The notes: generated from the letters alone by a model not told the origin. 64,000 nucleotides of DNA from JACCTH01 sp050741915 (GCA_050741915.1 JBOGEX010000126.1:1-64000); one strand, 5' to 3'; counted from the stretch's first letter, positions 33,744 to 42,540 are shown. Program-made: numbers and translations.

Positions 33744-34556
33744 GTGCGCATCGGCTTTCAAGGCGAGGACTACTCATACTCCGACCAGACAGCCCAGGAG
33801 CTCTATCCGAACGACACCCGGCTGGGTTTCTCAACCTTTGTGGGAGCGTTCGACTCCCTTCAGGCCGGCGAGGTGGACTTGCTCGTCATGCCGATCGAAA
33901 ACTCGACCACCGGCAGCGTCCTGGCCGTGTTGGATCGTCTGCTTCCCGGGCAAGTGAGAATCGTCCGCGAGCACCTGGTCGAGGTACGACATGTCCTGAT
34001 CGGCCACCACGGCGCTTCGCTCGAGGACATCAGGGAGGTGCGGTCGCATCCCGAGGCGCTCGCCCAGGCCGAAGCGATCCTGACTCACTGGGGTTGGGAG
34101 CCAATTCCAGTCCACGACACGGCTGGTGCAGTGCGGATAGTTTCCGAATCGGGCGACTTGGCCAGCGCTGCCCTCGGGCCGGAGCGAGCGGCAGCCCCGT
34201 TCGGTCTCAGCGTGCTACTGCGTGACGTGATCGATCGTTCGCACAACACCACCCGCTTCGTGGTTCTCAGCTCCGGCGAGCCGGCTATCGCCGATGATGC
34301 CGACAAGACCACGGTCGCCTTTACGACTGCCCATACCCCTGGATCCCTTGCCCTCGCCCTCACCGAACTGGGCCTGCGCGGCGCCAACCTCACCCGGATC
34401 GAATCCCGCCCCACCGATCAGGCCTGGCGCTATCGGATGTTCGTGGATTTGACCCATCTTCCCGGCCCCGAAGGTGTCAGGCGAATCTTCGAGCCCCGGC
34501 CCTCGAGCCTCGACGATCTCGAATTTCTAGGTACCTATCGATCGGTGGTTCGTTAG
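33744..34556 (+). CDS. pheA: prephenate dehydratase
   Basis: A protein of about 270 residues. The PDT domain begins VRIGFQGEDYSYSDQTA, then LLVMPIENSTTGSV and SHPEALAQ, and ends with the catalytic NTTRFVVLS (Thr-Arg-Phe). The ACT domain (about residues 190-270) has GSLALALTELGLRGANLTRI and ESRPT, the phenylalanine-binding ESRP motif. It converts prephenate to phenylpyruvate and is probably feedback-inhibited by Phe. GTG 33744 begins exactly at the family's first strand; ATG 33696 is an alternative that would overlap the lipoprotein gene. Confidence 0.9.
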   Translation: MRIGFQGEDYSYSDQTAQELYPNDTRLGFSTFVGAFDSLQAGEVDLLVMPIENSTTGSVLAVLDRLLPGQVRIVREHLVEVRHVLIGHHGASLEDIREVRSHPEALAQAEAILTHWGWEPIPVHDTAGAVRIVSESGDLASAALGPERAAAPFGLSVLLRDVIDRSHNTTRFVVLSSGEPAIADDADKTTVAFTTAHTPGSLALALTELGLRGANLTRIESRPTDQAWRYRMFVDLTHLPGPEGVRRIFEPRPSSLDDLEFLGTYRSVVR

Positions 34557-34593
34557 GACCGATACACCAATCCTCGACATACGATGCCCGGAC

Positions 34594-34872
34594 ATGACGA
34601 CCAAACCTCTCGAACGACCGGTCACTGATACCGATGTCGACGCCGATCTGCCGTGGCAGGTTGTGGTTTGGAATGATCCCGTCAATCTCATGGACTACGT
34701 GGTTTGGGTGTTCCGTCGGCTGTTTGGACACTCGGTCGAAGAGGCCACCCGGTTGATGCTGGCTGTGCACAACGAAGGTAAGGCGACGGTGTCCCAAGGC
34801 CCACGGGAGCAGGCCGAAATGGATGCCTATCGCCTCCATCAGCACGGGCTCTGGGCGACGATCGAAAAATGA
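34594..34872 (+). CDS. clpS: ATP-dependent Clp protease adaptor ClpS
   Basis: A 92-residue ClpS of normal actinobacterial length. It has the conserved core PWQVVVWNDPVNLMDYVVWV, FGHSVEEATRLMLAVHNEGK and AEMDAYRLHQHGLWATIEK. The substrate-binding ND and His positions are present. ClpS delivers N-degron proteins to ClpAP/ClpCP. It overlaps the DUF2017 gene by ATGA (34869-34872), an arrangement typical of Actinobacteria. Confidence 0.95.
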   Translation: MTTKPLERPVTDTDVDADLPWQVVVWNDPVNLMDYVVWVFRRLFGHSVEEATRLMLAVHNEGKATVSQGPREQAEMDAYRLHQHGLWATIEK

Positions 34873-35348
34873 TTCCGTTCCTGCCGGTGCGGGACGGGAT
34901 ATTGGTCACCCTCACTCCCGAGGACCTCGACCTGCTTTCCCAGCTACCCGAATTCCTGCAGAGCCTCGGCGGTCCTCTTACCGATCCGGCGGCTGCCCGC
35001 TTGCAGTCACCGGTATATCGAGAGGATCACGCCGCCTCGGCGGAGTGGTGGCGCCTCATGGACGATGAGTTCCGCGAGTCGCGGGCTGCCGATCGCTCCG
35101 CCTTCGAGCTGATACTCGAAGCTGCTACGGCGGGCACGGTCGCGTCGGTGGCAGAGTCGGAAGCGTTTATGCGCGTGCTCAACGAGGCGCGTCTGGCGCT
35201 AGCAGCGCGGCTGGGGGTGGAGGAAGAAGGGGACATGGAGCGCCTCGAGGAAGACGATCGCGGAGCTCTCGACTATCTGGCGGGGCTGCAGCAACTACTG
35301 GTCGTCGCCCTGATGGGCGAGGAGCTCGATTTCGAGGTCGAGCCTTAG
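34869..35348 (+). CDS. DUF2017 protein
   Basis: A 159-residue acidic helical protein matching DUF2017: LVTLTPEDLDLLSQLPEFLQ, DPAAARLQSPVYRED, EWWRLMDDEFRESRAADR and DYLAGLQQLLVVALMGE. It is nearly always encoded directly after clpS in actinobacteria, as here with a 4-bp overlap. The function is unknown, and a role with ClpS/Clp proteolysis is inferred from context. Its stop codon overlaps that of the convergent pirin gene. Confidence 0.85.
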   Translation: MIPFLPVRDGILVTLTPEDLDLLSQLPEFLQSLGGPLTDPAAARLQSPVYREDHAASAEWWRLMDDEFRESRAADRSAFELILEAATAGTVASVAESEAFMRVLNEARLALAARLGVEEEGDMERLEEDDRGALDYLAGLQQLLVVALMGEELDFEVEP

Positions 35349-36376
35349 GGAGCCGCGATCGGGACGCGCTCGCGGTGTTCGAGACGTCCGTCGGCGTGAA
35401 TGGCGAATCTTCCCGCGCTCCGATCATGCACCGGTTCCGTGCTGGGCCACGGCCAACCTCCGAATTGGGTCTGGCGGTAGTCGATCATGGCTTGGGTGAT
35501 CTCTTCGGGGGTGTTCATCACAAACGGGCCCATCTGGAACACCGGGGCGCCGATTGGCTGACCCTGGAGTAGAAGGAACTCGGCGGGCGCTCCATGGTTG
35601 GAGAGAGTGGTGATGACATCGGGACGGAGCCGCGCACCGGTGTCGGTAATGATTCGGTGCCCGCTCACCGCGACGTCGGTGCCATCGAAGAAATGGAGCA
35701 TGCGGTTGACCCCCGGCGGGGCGGCCGGCAGCTCCCAATTCGCTTGGGCCCCCAAGCGAATGAGCCAGATGGCCAAATCCGATGCGTCATGAGATGCCCA
35801 GGAGTCGGGAGGCGGAGCGGGAGCGCGATTGCCCTCGAAGCGGCCGGCGATGATGTCGACGCTGGTCTGACCATTCTCGGAGACGACGGTTGGGATCTCC
35901 TCGGACCAGAGCATGCGGAAGTATGGGGGGACCATCTTCGAAACAGGCGGCAGATTCAGCCAGATCTGAAAAAGTTCGAGCTCGTTGGCTCCCTCCAAAT
36001 TGATGAGTGGAAACATCTCCGAGTGTTGAATGCCGCCTCCGGCAGTGAGCCACTGGGTGTCGCCTTGCCCGAAGCGGGCGGAGGCACCGAGGGAGTCGGA
36101 ATGGTCGATGAACCCGCGGCGGACAACGGTGACGGTTTCAAATCCCCGGTGCGGGTGCTGGGGGAAGCCGGGCACCTGCCGGCCGTGGTACATGCTCCAG
36201 CCATCTCGATAGGAGAAGTCCGCCCCGATCGAGCGCCCATTGGTCCCCGGTTGTGGTCCCTGCATCTCGTTGCCGGCCGGGTAATGATCGAGGTGATGCA
36301 CCGTGAAGATGAACGGATCGAGCCCGATCCAGGGCATCGAGAGGGGGATGAGGTCGAGAATGGGGCCGGTCTTCAT
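35345..36376 (-). CDS. pirin family protein
   Basis: A 343-residue bicupin. The pirin metal-site motif is FPQHPHRGFETVTVV, then GDTQWLTAGGGIQHSEMFP, giving the His-His-His-Glu set. The C-terminal cupin contains LLLQGQPIGAPVFQMGPFVM NTPEEI-type pirin wording. Bacterial pirins are iron-binding; some are quercetin dioxygenases and some act as regulators. This one is longer than typical (about 230-300 residues). It starts at 36376, overlapping the VOC gene's stop by 4 bp. Confidence 0.87.
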   Translation of the reverse strand: MKTGPILDLIPLSMPWIGLDPFIFTVHHLDHYPAGNEMQGPQPGTNGRSIGADFSYRDGWSMYHGRQVPGFPQHPHRGFETVTVVRRGFIDHSDSLGASARFGQGDTQWLTAGGGIQHSEMFPLINLEGANELELFQIWLNLPPVSKMVPPYFRMLWSEEIPTVVSENGQTSVDIIAGRFEGNRAPAPPPDSWASHDASDLAIWLIRLGAQANWELPAAPPGVNRMLHFFDGTDVAVSGHRIITDTGARLRPDVITTLSNHGAPAEFLLLQGQPIGAPVFQMGPFVMNTPEEITQAMIDYRQTQFGGWPWPSTEPVHDRSAGRFAIHADGRLEHRERVPIAAP

Positions 36377-36810
36377 TGCACGCAGAACCAGTTTCCTTCG
36401 GGGTCGAACATTTCAATCCAAGTCTCTCCCGCCATGCCGCTGGCCTCTCGCTTGTACGTCGCCCCGAACGCTTCGAGCCGCATGCGCTCCTTGGCAAGTC
36501 GGCTCCGGCGCTCCTCGTTTGTGAGCTCTTCTCCGGCTCCGACCGAGTTGACGTCGATGTGGACTCTCTGGTTGGGTTGTCCGCCGTCATACCGCTCGAA
36601 GAAGAGCCGCGGTCCCCGGGCCTCCGGGTCGACGGCGGCGGAAACATCACCCCATTTGTCCTCCGGGATCGAGAGCTCTCGAGCAAAGGCTTCCCACGTC
36701 GCGAAACCCGGCGGGGGCGGTTGGAGGACATAGTCGAGCGCCCCGGCCCAAAAGGTGGCCAGCTTCTCGGGATCCTCGCATGCGAAGACAACCTGAATTG
36801 AGTGCGCCAT
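36373..36810 (-). CDS. VOC-family (glyoxalase-like) protein
   Basis: A 145-residue single VOC domain starting MAHSIQVVFACEDPEKLATF. It has VHIDVNSVG in the middle and ETWIEMFDPEGNWFCVQ at the C-terminus. These are typical of the 'VOC family, DUF-glyoxalase_6' type with a possible His/Glu metal site. The frame is open to 36945, but ATG 36810 gives the family N-terminus. The substrate is unknown. It is coupled to the pirin gene downstream and diverges from the LLM gene 24 bp away. Confidence 0.8.
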   Translation of the reverse strand: MAHSIQVVFACEDPEKLATFWAGALDYVLQPPPPGFATWEAFARELSIPEDKWGDVSAAVDPEARGPRLFFERYDGGQPNQRVHIDVNSVGAGEELTNEERRSRLAKERMRLEAFGATYKREASGMAGETWIEMFDPEGNWFCVQ

Positions 36811-36834
36811 GGGGGTTCTGCCTATCGTGAGATT

Positions 36835-37845
36835 ATGGACTTCGGGGTCGTACTGCAGCCCAACCCGCCCGCCCGTGAGGTTATTTCTCTCGCCGTCAAT
36901 GCGGAGAAGTTCGGTTTCGATTACGTGTGGACCTTTGACTCGCACATCCTTTGGCAGGAACCCTTCGTCATCTACAGCCAGATTCTTGCTCAGACCAAGC
37001 GCCTGAAAGTCGGCCCGATGGTGACGAACCCAGGGACTCGCGACTGGACGGTGCTGGCGTCGCTCTTCGCCACATTGGGAGAGATGTACGGGCCCCGGCT
37101 GGTATGTGGCATGGGTCGGGGCGACTCAGCCCTCCGCTACATCGGCCGCACACCGACAACTCTCGAAACTACGGCGGCGGCCACCAAAGTCATCAAGGAC
37201 CTGGTAGCGGGGCGGGCGGTTGATTACAACGGCAAGGAGCTCTCGATCCCGTGGGTGGGCGCTGGCTTCGATCTGCCGGTGTGGATGGCTGCCTACGGTC
37301 CGAAGGCACTGGCCTCGGCGGGCGCCCACTACGACGGCTTCATCCTGCAGCTAGCCGATCCCCAGATCGCGGAGTGGACGATCGGGGCCGTCCGGGCGGC
37401 GGCCACCGAGGCAGGGCGCGACCCGAACTCGCTGACGATCTGCGTCGCCGCTCCGGCCTACGTGGGAGAAGACCTCGGTCATCAGCGCGATCAAGTGCGA
37501 TGGTTCGGCGGCATGGTCGGCAATCACGTCGCCGATCTCGTCAATCGATATGGGGTCACCTCGAGTGCTGTTCCTCGAGCATTGACCGATTACATAAAGG
37601 CCCGGGAGAGTTACGACTACTCACACCACGGCAAGGCCGGCAATCCCACTACCGAGTTCGTACCGGACGACATCATCGACCGGTTCTGCCTGCTGGGCCG
37701 CGAGGAGGCCCACATCGGGCGCCTCGAGGAGCTTCGGGCTTTGGGGGTGGACCAGTTCGCCATCTACCTGATGCACGACCAGATGGACGCCACCTTGGCG
37801 GCTTATGGAGACGCCGTCATCCCCGCCCTCCAAATGCAAACCTAA
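36835..37845 (+). CDS. LLM-class F420-dependent oxidoreductase (TIGR03842-like)
   Basis: A 336-residue luciferase-like monooxygenase-family protein beginning MDFGVVLQPNPPAREVISLA. It has FDYVWTFDSHILWQEPF, LKVGPMVTNPGTRDWTVLAS, CGMGRGDSALRYIGR and WMAAYGPKALASAGAHYDGF. These blocks match the F420-binding barrel of the TIGR03842 group. It probably oxidises or reduces a small molecule with F420. Its neighbourhood (dihydropyrimidinase, semialdehyde dehydrogenase) hints at pyrimidine or amide catabolism. The stop lies inside a 31-nt dispersed element. Confidence 0.83.
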   Translation: MDFGVVLQPNPPAREVISLAVNAEKFGFDYVWTFDSHILWQEPFVIYSQILAQTKRLKVGPMVTNPGTRDWTVLASLFATLGEMYGPRLVCGMGRGDSALRYIGRTPTTLETTAAATKVIKDLVAGRAVDYNGKELSIPWVGAGFDLPVWMAAYGPKALASAGAHYDGFILQLADPQIAEWTIGAVRAAATEAGRDPNSLTICVAAPAYVGEDLGHQRDQVRWFGGMVGNHVADLVNRYGVTSSAVPRALTDYIKARESYDYSHHGKAGNPTTEFVPDDIIDRFCLLGREEAHIGRLEELRALGVDQFAIYLMHDQMDATLAAYGDAVIPALQMQT

Positions 37846-37868
37846 TGCACTGCGCTGCGGTTTCCGCA
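37838..37868. repeat. 31-nt dispersed element, copy 2 (inverted orientation)
   Basis: AAACCTAATGCACTGCGC is followed by TGCGGTTTCCGCA. Its reverse complement differs from copy 3 mainly by AAA for TTT in the hairpin loop. It includes the stop codon of the LLM gene (ACC TAA), as copy 1 includes the stop of the NAD(P)-binding protein. Confidence 0.7.
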
Positions 37869-37889
37869 TAATCCTGCACGCGGAATCGT

Positions 37890-38807
37890 CTAAGAGGCCG
37901 AGGCGAAGGCGCGTGCGATCATGGCCCGAACCACCTCGGGCTGTTCCTTGAGCATGCGATAGGTGATTCGGAGAACACGCCAACCGGCCAGCTGGGCGTG
38001 GTTGTCACGCAGGCGGTCTTCTTCAAATGCCTCCAACGTGGCATGCCACCTCCGTCCGTCGAACTCGATGATGAGTCGAATGGCGGGGTAGGCGAAATCA
38101 ACTCGACCCTTGCGGCGTGAGCGCCACGGCAAGGGATACTGCAGCTGCGGCTCCGGGAAGCCCCAATCCCGGAGGAGCCGCAGCCCTTCCATCTCGAGCG
38201 CGCTTTCACCCATGAACGCCTCGCCGGCTCGGGCCTCGAGGACTTTGTGCATCGTCTGCATCCCGGGCTTGCCGCGCCGCGCCAGGTCAGAGACAAGGTT
38301 GGCTGCGTCTTCGATCGTCGTGTCGCCTTTAATGACAAGGTGATCGAGGATCCGACCGATCGTGAGAGGCGATCGCTTAGCAGCGAGGTCGATCGCAGTC
38401 CGCACCGGCGTTGTCACCGGCAGGCCTTCGACTTCGATGACTTGCCCATGGGTCAGGTCGGTGGACTGATGAACGATCACGTCAGGAAAACGGTTGGTGG
38501 TACGAATCCGAACGGTCACCACCGCAAGTGCCCTCATGACTCCAGGGAGGCCATGTATCTCAGCCGCGGACTCGTGCGAGACGACTGCCCCCAGCGCCGC
38601 TGTCGCCGCCAGGAGGCGACCACGCAACGTCGGGGAAAATCCCGGGATCATGAACAACCCGGGTTTGACCCGGACCCATCTGATCGAATTGACCCTTCGA
38701 TTGATGGCGTCCGACGACATCCCACACGCGAGGGCCTGCCGACGCGTCACATATCCGGCTTGCGACCCGGCGAGCTGGTGGACGCGGTGTTCGGCCGGGT
38801 TGATCAC
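37890..38807 (-). CDS. AbiEi-like N-terminal plus DUF559/Vsr-like endonuclease-fold protein
   Basis: A 305-residue protein. The N-terminal part (about 1-75) has a winged-helix with GYVTRRQALACGMSSDAINR, as in AbiEi-type antitoxins. The middle region has GLPVTTPVRTAIDLAA. The C-terminal part (about 200-300) has the DUF559/very-short-patch-repair nuclease pattern RVDFAYPAIRLIIEFDGRRW and LAGWRVLRITYRML, with an Asp and Glu-x-Asp at likely catalytic positions. Such proteins are common and often multicopy in actinobacteria. Their function is unknown, and no AbiEii toxin is adjacent. Confidence 0.75.
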   Translation of the reverse strand: MINPAEHRVHQLAGSQAGYVTRRQALACGMSSDAINRRVNSIRWVRVKPGLFMIPGFSPTLRGRLLAATAALGAVVSHESAAEIHGLPGVMRALAVVTVRIRTTNRFPDVIVHQSTDLTHGQVIEVEGLPVTTPVRTAIDLAAKRSPLTIGRILDHLVIKGDTTIEDAANLVSDLARRGKPGMQTMHKVLEARAGEAFMGESALEMEGLRLLRDWGFPEPQLQYPLPWRSRRKGRVDFAYPAIRLIIEFDGRRWHATLEAFEEDRLRDNHAQLAGWRVLRITYRMLKEQPEVVRAMIARAFASAS

Positions 38808-38860
38808 CCATCGATCATTGACGAAATGAGGGTGGGGGTCTAGGGGTTTGTTACTGCGGC

Positions 38861-38913
38861 GCGGAAACCGCGGGCTGCTTTATGCGGTTTCCGCAGCGCT
38901 GTGCATTAGGTTT
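38861..38913. repeat. dispersed element copy 3 plus an extra inverted arm
   Basis: The 31-nt element (38883-38913) reads TGCGGTTTCCGCAGCGCTG then TGCATTAGGTTT. Upstream, GCGGAAACCGC (38861-38871) is the exact complement of GCGGTTTCCGC (38884-38894). The region can therefore form an 11-bp hairpin with a 12-nt loop. It lies just downstream of the semialdehyde dehydrogenase gene (minus strand) and upstream of the DUF559-type gene. Confidence 0.7.
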
Positions 38914-38916
38914 CGA

Positions 38917-40407
38917 TTAGCGGTCGTGTTGGGGGAAGCCGAGATCGACGCCGCGGTAGATCGGGTCGGGCCAGCGGGAGATGACGACTTTCTGGCGGGT
39001 ATAGAAACGGATCCCCTCCGGGCCGTAGATCGGGCTTGACCCGAAGATCGAGGACTTCCACCCCCCAAACGAATAGAACGCCAAGGGCACCGGGATCGGG
39101 ACATTGACCCCGACCATTCCCACCTGGATCTCACTCCCGAACTTGCGGGCCGCCCCCCCGTCATTGGTGAAGACCGCAGTGCCATTGGCATACGGATTGG
39201 CGTTGATGAGGTCGATCGCCTCCTGATAGTGCTCGACCCGCACCATCCCCAGCACTGGGCCGAAGATCTCGTCGTCGTAGATCTTCATCCCCGGTTGCAC
39301 CCGGTCAAACAACGTCGGGGCCACGTAGAACCCGCCCTCGAAACCCTCAGGCTGATATCCCCTCCCGTCGACGACCAGGTCGGCACCTTCGGAGACGCCT
39401 TGGTCGATGTAACCGATCACCTTGTCCCGATGCTCGGGGGTGACAAGCGGTCCCATCTCCGAATCGGGGTCGTGACCGGGCCCGGTGCGGAGCTTGGCAA
39501 TGCGGGCCGTGATGTGGGGCAGCAACCGGTCGGCGGCGTCCCCGACCGTGACCACCACCGATATCGCCATGCAGCGCTCACCGGCCGACCCGTAGCCAGC
39601 CGAAACCGCGGCATCGGCGGCGAGTTCCATGTCGGCATCGGGCAGCACGACCATGTGGTTCTTGGCCCCCCCGAGAGCCTGGACCCGTTTTCCGGCTTTG
39701 GTTCCGTTCTCGTAGATGTATCGAGCGATCGGAGTCGATCCGACAAAGGAGACGGCGGCGATGTCGGGGTGTTCGAGGATGCGGTCGACAGCCACTTTGT
39801 CGCCGTGGACGACGTTGAAGACCCCGGGGGGCAGCCCGGCCTCACGCAACAACTCGGCGCAGAGCATTGAAGGCGATGGATCCTTCTCCGAGGGCTTGAG
39901 AACGAACGAGTTGCCGGCGGCGATGGCGAGGGGATACATCCACATCGGGACCATCCCCGGAAAATTGAAGGGGGTGATGCCGGCGACGACGCCGAGGGGT
40001 TGGCGCATCGTGAAGGTGTCCACCCCGGTCGACACCTGCTCGGAGAACTCTCCCTTCATCAGGTGGGTGATGTTGCAGGCGAACTCCACCACCTCGAGCC
40101 CCCGTTGGACCTCGCCGAGGGCGTCGGACTCGGTCTTTCCGTGCTCGGAGGTGATGAGCTTGGCGATCTCATGGCGGTTCTCGACTACCAGCTCGCGAAA
40201 AGCAAACATCACGTTTTGGCGGCGCGTAACCGGCGTGTCCCGCCAGGCCGGATAGGCGTCTACTCCTGCCTTGACGGCGGCATCTACCTCTTCGGCACCG
40301 GCCAGTGCAACCTCGTCTTGCACCTCACCCGTGGCGGGGTTGTATACCTTTCCGGTACGTTCGGGCTTACCGGACCATTGCCGGCCGTCGATCCAGTGAT
40401 TGATCAT
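38917..40407 (-). CDS. mmsA: CoA-acylating methylmalonate/malonate-semialdehyde dehydrogenase
   Basis: A 496-residue aldehyde dehydrogenase starting MINHWIDGRQWSGK. MmsA-type signatures are GVVAGITPFNFPGMVPMWMY, KPSEKDPSPSMLCAELLREA, GGAKNHMVVLPDAD, the catalytic Cys in GSAGERCMAISV, and the C-terminal KSSIFGSSPIYGPEGIRFYT RQKVV block. It converts methylmalonate or malonate semialdehyde plus CoA to propionyl- or acetyl-CoA with CO2 release, in valine, beta-alanine/pyrimidine or inositol breakdown. A 280-residue upstream extension of the frame overlaps the divergent protease gene and is discarded; ATG 40407 starts the family N-terminus. Confidence 0.92.
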   Translation of the reverse strand: MINHWIDGRQWSGKPERTGKVYNPATGEVQDEVALAGAEEVDAAVKAGVDAYPAWRDTPVTRRQNVMFAFRELVVENRHEIAKLITSEHGKTESDALGEVQRGLEVVEFACNITHLMKGEFSEQVSTGVDTFTMRQPLGVVAGITPFNFPGMVPMWMYPLAIAAGNSFVLKPSEKDPSPSMLCAELLREAGLPPGVFNVVHGDKVAVDRILEHPDIAAVSFVGSTPIARYIYENGTKAGKRVQALGGAKNHMVVLPDADMELAADAAVSAGYGSAGERCMAISVVVTVGDAADRLLPHITARIAKLRTGPGHDPDSEMGPLVTPEHRDKVIGYIDQGVSEGADLVVDGRGYQPEGFEGGFYVAPTLFDRVQPGMKIYDDEIFGPVLGMVRVEHYQEAIDLINANPYANGTAVFTNDGGAARKFGSEIQVGMVGVNVPIPVPLAFYSFGGWKSSIFGSSPIYGPEGIRFYTRQKVVISRWPDPIYRGVDLGFPQHDR

Positions 40408-40416
40408 GGGAGAACA

Positions 40417-41988
40417 GTGAAGCACAATCTGAAGTTGACGTTGCTGGCCGCGGCGTTGGTCGCCTGCCAAAGCGGAGGATCGCCTGCGACCACCCTTTCC
40501 ACGCTTGCTACCACCACTGCTGCCGTGAGCACGACCGCCGGGCCGGAAGGACTTGTCACCACCGTCGAGGAGCTGCCGATGGCGACAATCCAGATTGTTT
40601 CCACCGGCACATTCATCACCCCTGACTTCGGCATCTTCGAAGGAGGCGGCAGCGGCTCCGGTTTCATCATCGACCCGTCGGGAGTGGCGGTGACCAATAG
40701 TCACGTCGTGAGCGGGGCCGGTTTGCTCGATGTGCACATCGGGGGCTCGGCAGAGACCGTCAACGCCCAGATCCTCGGCGTGTCCGAGTGCAACGACCTC
40801 GCCGTCATCGATCTGGCCGGCGATGGCTACCGCTATCTCGAGTGGTACGACGGCGACATCTTCGCCGGCCTCGACGTGCGAGCCGCTGGCTATCCCCTGG
40901 GCGAACCCGAGTTCGCTCTCACTCAGGGAATCATCTCCAAAGCCGACGCCCCCGGTGAGACCGAGTGGGCCTCGATCGATGCAATCTTGGAACATGATGC
41001 TCGCATCCGCGGAGGCAACTCCGGCGGTCCGCTGGTGACCGACGAGATGAAGGTCGTCGGGGTCAATTATGCGGGCCGAGATGACACCGACCAGAACTAC
41101 GCCATCAGTGTGCGGGAAGCTGAGCGGGTGGTGGACGCTCTGCGGTCTGGAATCGATGTGGACTCGGTGGGGATCAACGGTTACGCCGTAACAGCCGACG
41201 ATGGCACCCAGGGCGTATGGGTGGAAACCGTGCAAGCCGGCTCTTCTGCCGATCGGGCCGGAGTGACGGGCGGAGACATCGTCACCCGTATGGCCGGGGT
41301 TTCACTGGCCCTCGAGGGGACGATGGAGGAGTTCTGCGACGTCATTCGCACGCAAGGCGAACAGGGCGTTATCGACGTCGAGGTTCTTCGGTACGACACG
41401 TCTCAAGTCCTGCGAGGCCAGTTCAACGGCGATGCCCTCACCGAGGCCTTTTCGTTTGCGGAAGAACTCGACGAGGAGGCGACGGTGGGAACGGACACGA
41501 GTGTCTACTCCGAGTACGTCGTCATCACGGATGACACCGGAGCCATCAGCGTCGAGGTTCCGGTCGAGTGGAGTGACGTCGACGGCCAGCCCTATGAGGA
41601 CGAGCAGGGTCGCTCCATTGTAGATGTGAGAGCGGCGAGCGATCTGGCTCTGTTCCACGAAAGCTGGTCAACGCCCGGCATGATCGTCAGCGCCTCGTCG
41701 GATTGGGCAACCACCACGACCGAGGAAGAACTGCTGGACGAGATCCAGACCAGCTTCGTCGAGATCTGCGAGTACGGCGGTCGCGACGTTTATGAAGATC
41801 CGCTCTATGCCGGGTCGTTCGATACCTTCGTCAACTGCGGGAACGAGGCGGCCACGTACGTGGTGGTAGCCGCCCGACCGGCCGAGGCCAACTTTCTCGT
41901 TCGGGTAGCCGTACAGGCCAACTCCGATCGCGACTTCGAAGCCCTTGACCGCATCCTGGCCAGCTTCGTCGTCACCGGCGACGTTTAG
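40417..41988 (+). CDS. lipoprotein trypsin-like serine protease with PDZ domain (HtrA/DegP-like)
   Basis: A 523-residue protein. Signal and lipobox KLTLLAAALVAC lead into a Thr/Ala-rich linker. The S1C protease domain has the triad His (TNSHVV), Asp (CNDLAVIDL) and Ser (RGGNSGGPLV). A PDZ domain (about residues 245-330) has VETVQAGSSADRAGVTGGDI. The C-terminal 170 residues have an unassigned fold with EVPVEWSDVDGQPYEDEQG. It probably degrades or chaperones misfolded envelope proteins on the outer face of the membrane. GTG 40417 is preceded by GGGAG, and the longer frame overlaps mmsA. Only 9 bp separate it from the divergent mmsA start. Confidence 0.87.
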   Translation: MKHNLKLTLLAAALVACQSGGSPATTLSTLATTTAAVSTTAGPEGLVTTVEELPMATIQIVSTGTFITPDFGIFEGGGSGSGFIIDPSGVAVTNSHVVSGAGLLDVHIGGSAETVNAQILGVSECNDLAVIDLAGDGYRYLEWYDGDIFAGLDVRAAGYPLGEPEFALTQGIISKADAPGETEWASIDAILEHDARIRGGNSGGPLVTDEMKVVGVNYAGRDDTDQNYAISVREAERVVDALRSGIDVDSVGINGYAVTADDGTQGVWVETVQAGSSADRAGVTGGDIVTRMAGVSLALEGTMEEFCDVIRTQGEQGVIDVEVLRYDTSQVLRGQFNGDALTEAFSFAEELDEEATVGTDTSVYSEYVVITDDTGAISVEVPVEWSDVDGQPYEDEQGRSIVDVRAASDLALFHESWSTPGMIVSASSDWATTTTEEELLDEIQTSFVEICEYGGRDVYEDPLYAGSFDTFVNCGNEAATYVVVAARPAEANFLVRVAVQANSDRDFEALDRILASFVVTGDV

Positions 41989-42120
41989 GTCAGAGCCAGG
42001 CCATGGTCCTTTGGCGCCCCCTGTCGGCGGCAGCGTTGGTGTGATCGATGCCTCGGCCCTGGCAAACCAGAAGCCCGGCCGCGGGCCCCTGTTCCCCCCA
42101 GCACCACCCCACCCGTGGCA

Positions 42121-42540
42121 CTAGCGGGCGGCACCCTCCATCGATCCGGTGAGCTTGCTGAGGTCGACGTTGTAGAGGGCGCAGATGATCTCGCGATCGT
42201 CCTCGTCGGTCCAGCTCTCTTCGGTTGGGTAAATGGGAAAAACCTCCAGAGCCGAACTCTGATAGTCGAGCCCAACATAACCTTCGAACTGGGCGACGCA
42301 CAGATCTTCGGAGATCTCCGACATCTGATCTGTCCCCGGATAGGTGTCAGTCTCGGTGTAATCGATCAACGCAAACACCTCGTTGTCATGGGGTTCCGAG
42401 CAGTCGACCTCGGGCACTGAAGAGATTTCACCGTCGGCCTGGTCGTCGAAACAGGTGCCCACGGCAAGGCTGAACACCGACTGCTGACCACAGGCGAACA
42501 TGATCAACGCCAAGGCGACGAAGGAGATTGACTTGGGCAT
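42121..42540 (-). CDS. septum-formation-domain lipoprotein
   Basis: A 139-residue lipoprotein. The signal ends in ALIMFACG. The mature domain has LAVGTCFDDQADGEISSVPE and VDCSEPHDNEVFAL, the GxCf...v..VdCsePHd.EVf pattern of actinobacterial Septum_form proteins. Two further Cys (EDLCVAQF, IICALYN) probably form disulfides. The exact role is unproven even in the family. ATG 42540 overlaps the dihydropyrimidinase stop as TGATG, so it is coupled to that gene. Confidence 0.78.
   Translation of the reverse strand: MPKSISFVALALIMFACGQQSVFSLAVGTCFDDQADGEISSVPEVDCSEPHDNEVFALIDYTETDTYPGTDQMSEISEDLCVAQFEGYVGLDYQSSALEVFPIYPTEESWTDEDDREIICALYNVDLSKLTGSMEGAAR

Noticed and set aside
40000..40416. N-terminal 139-residue extension of the HtrA-like protease
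   Set aside because: It overlaps the mmsA coding region on the other strand. GTG 40417 has a Shine-Dalgarno and begins a proper lipoprotein signal.
40408..41235. N-terminal extension of mmsA to 772 residues
   Set aside because: It is antisense to the protease gene, and MINHWIDGRQW at 40407 is the normal family start.
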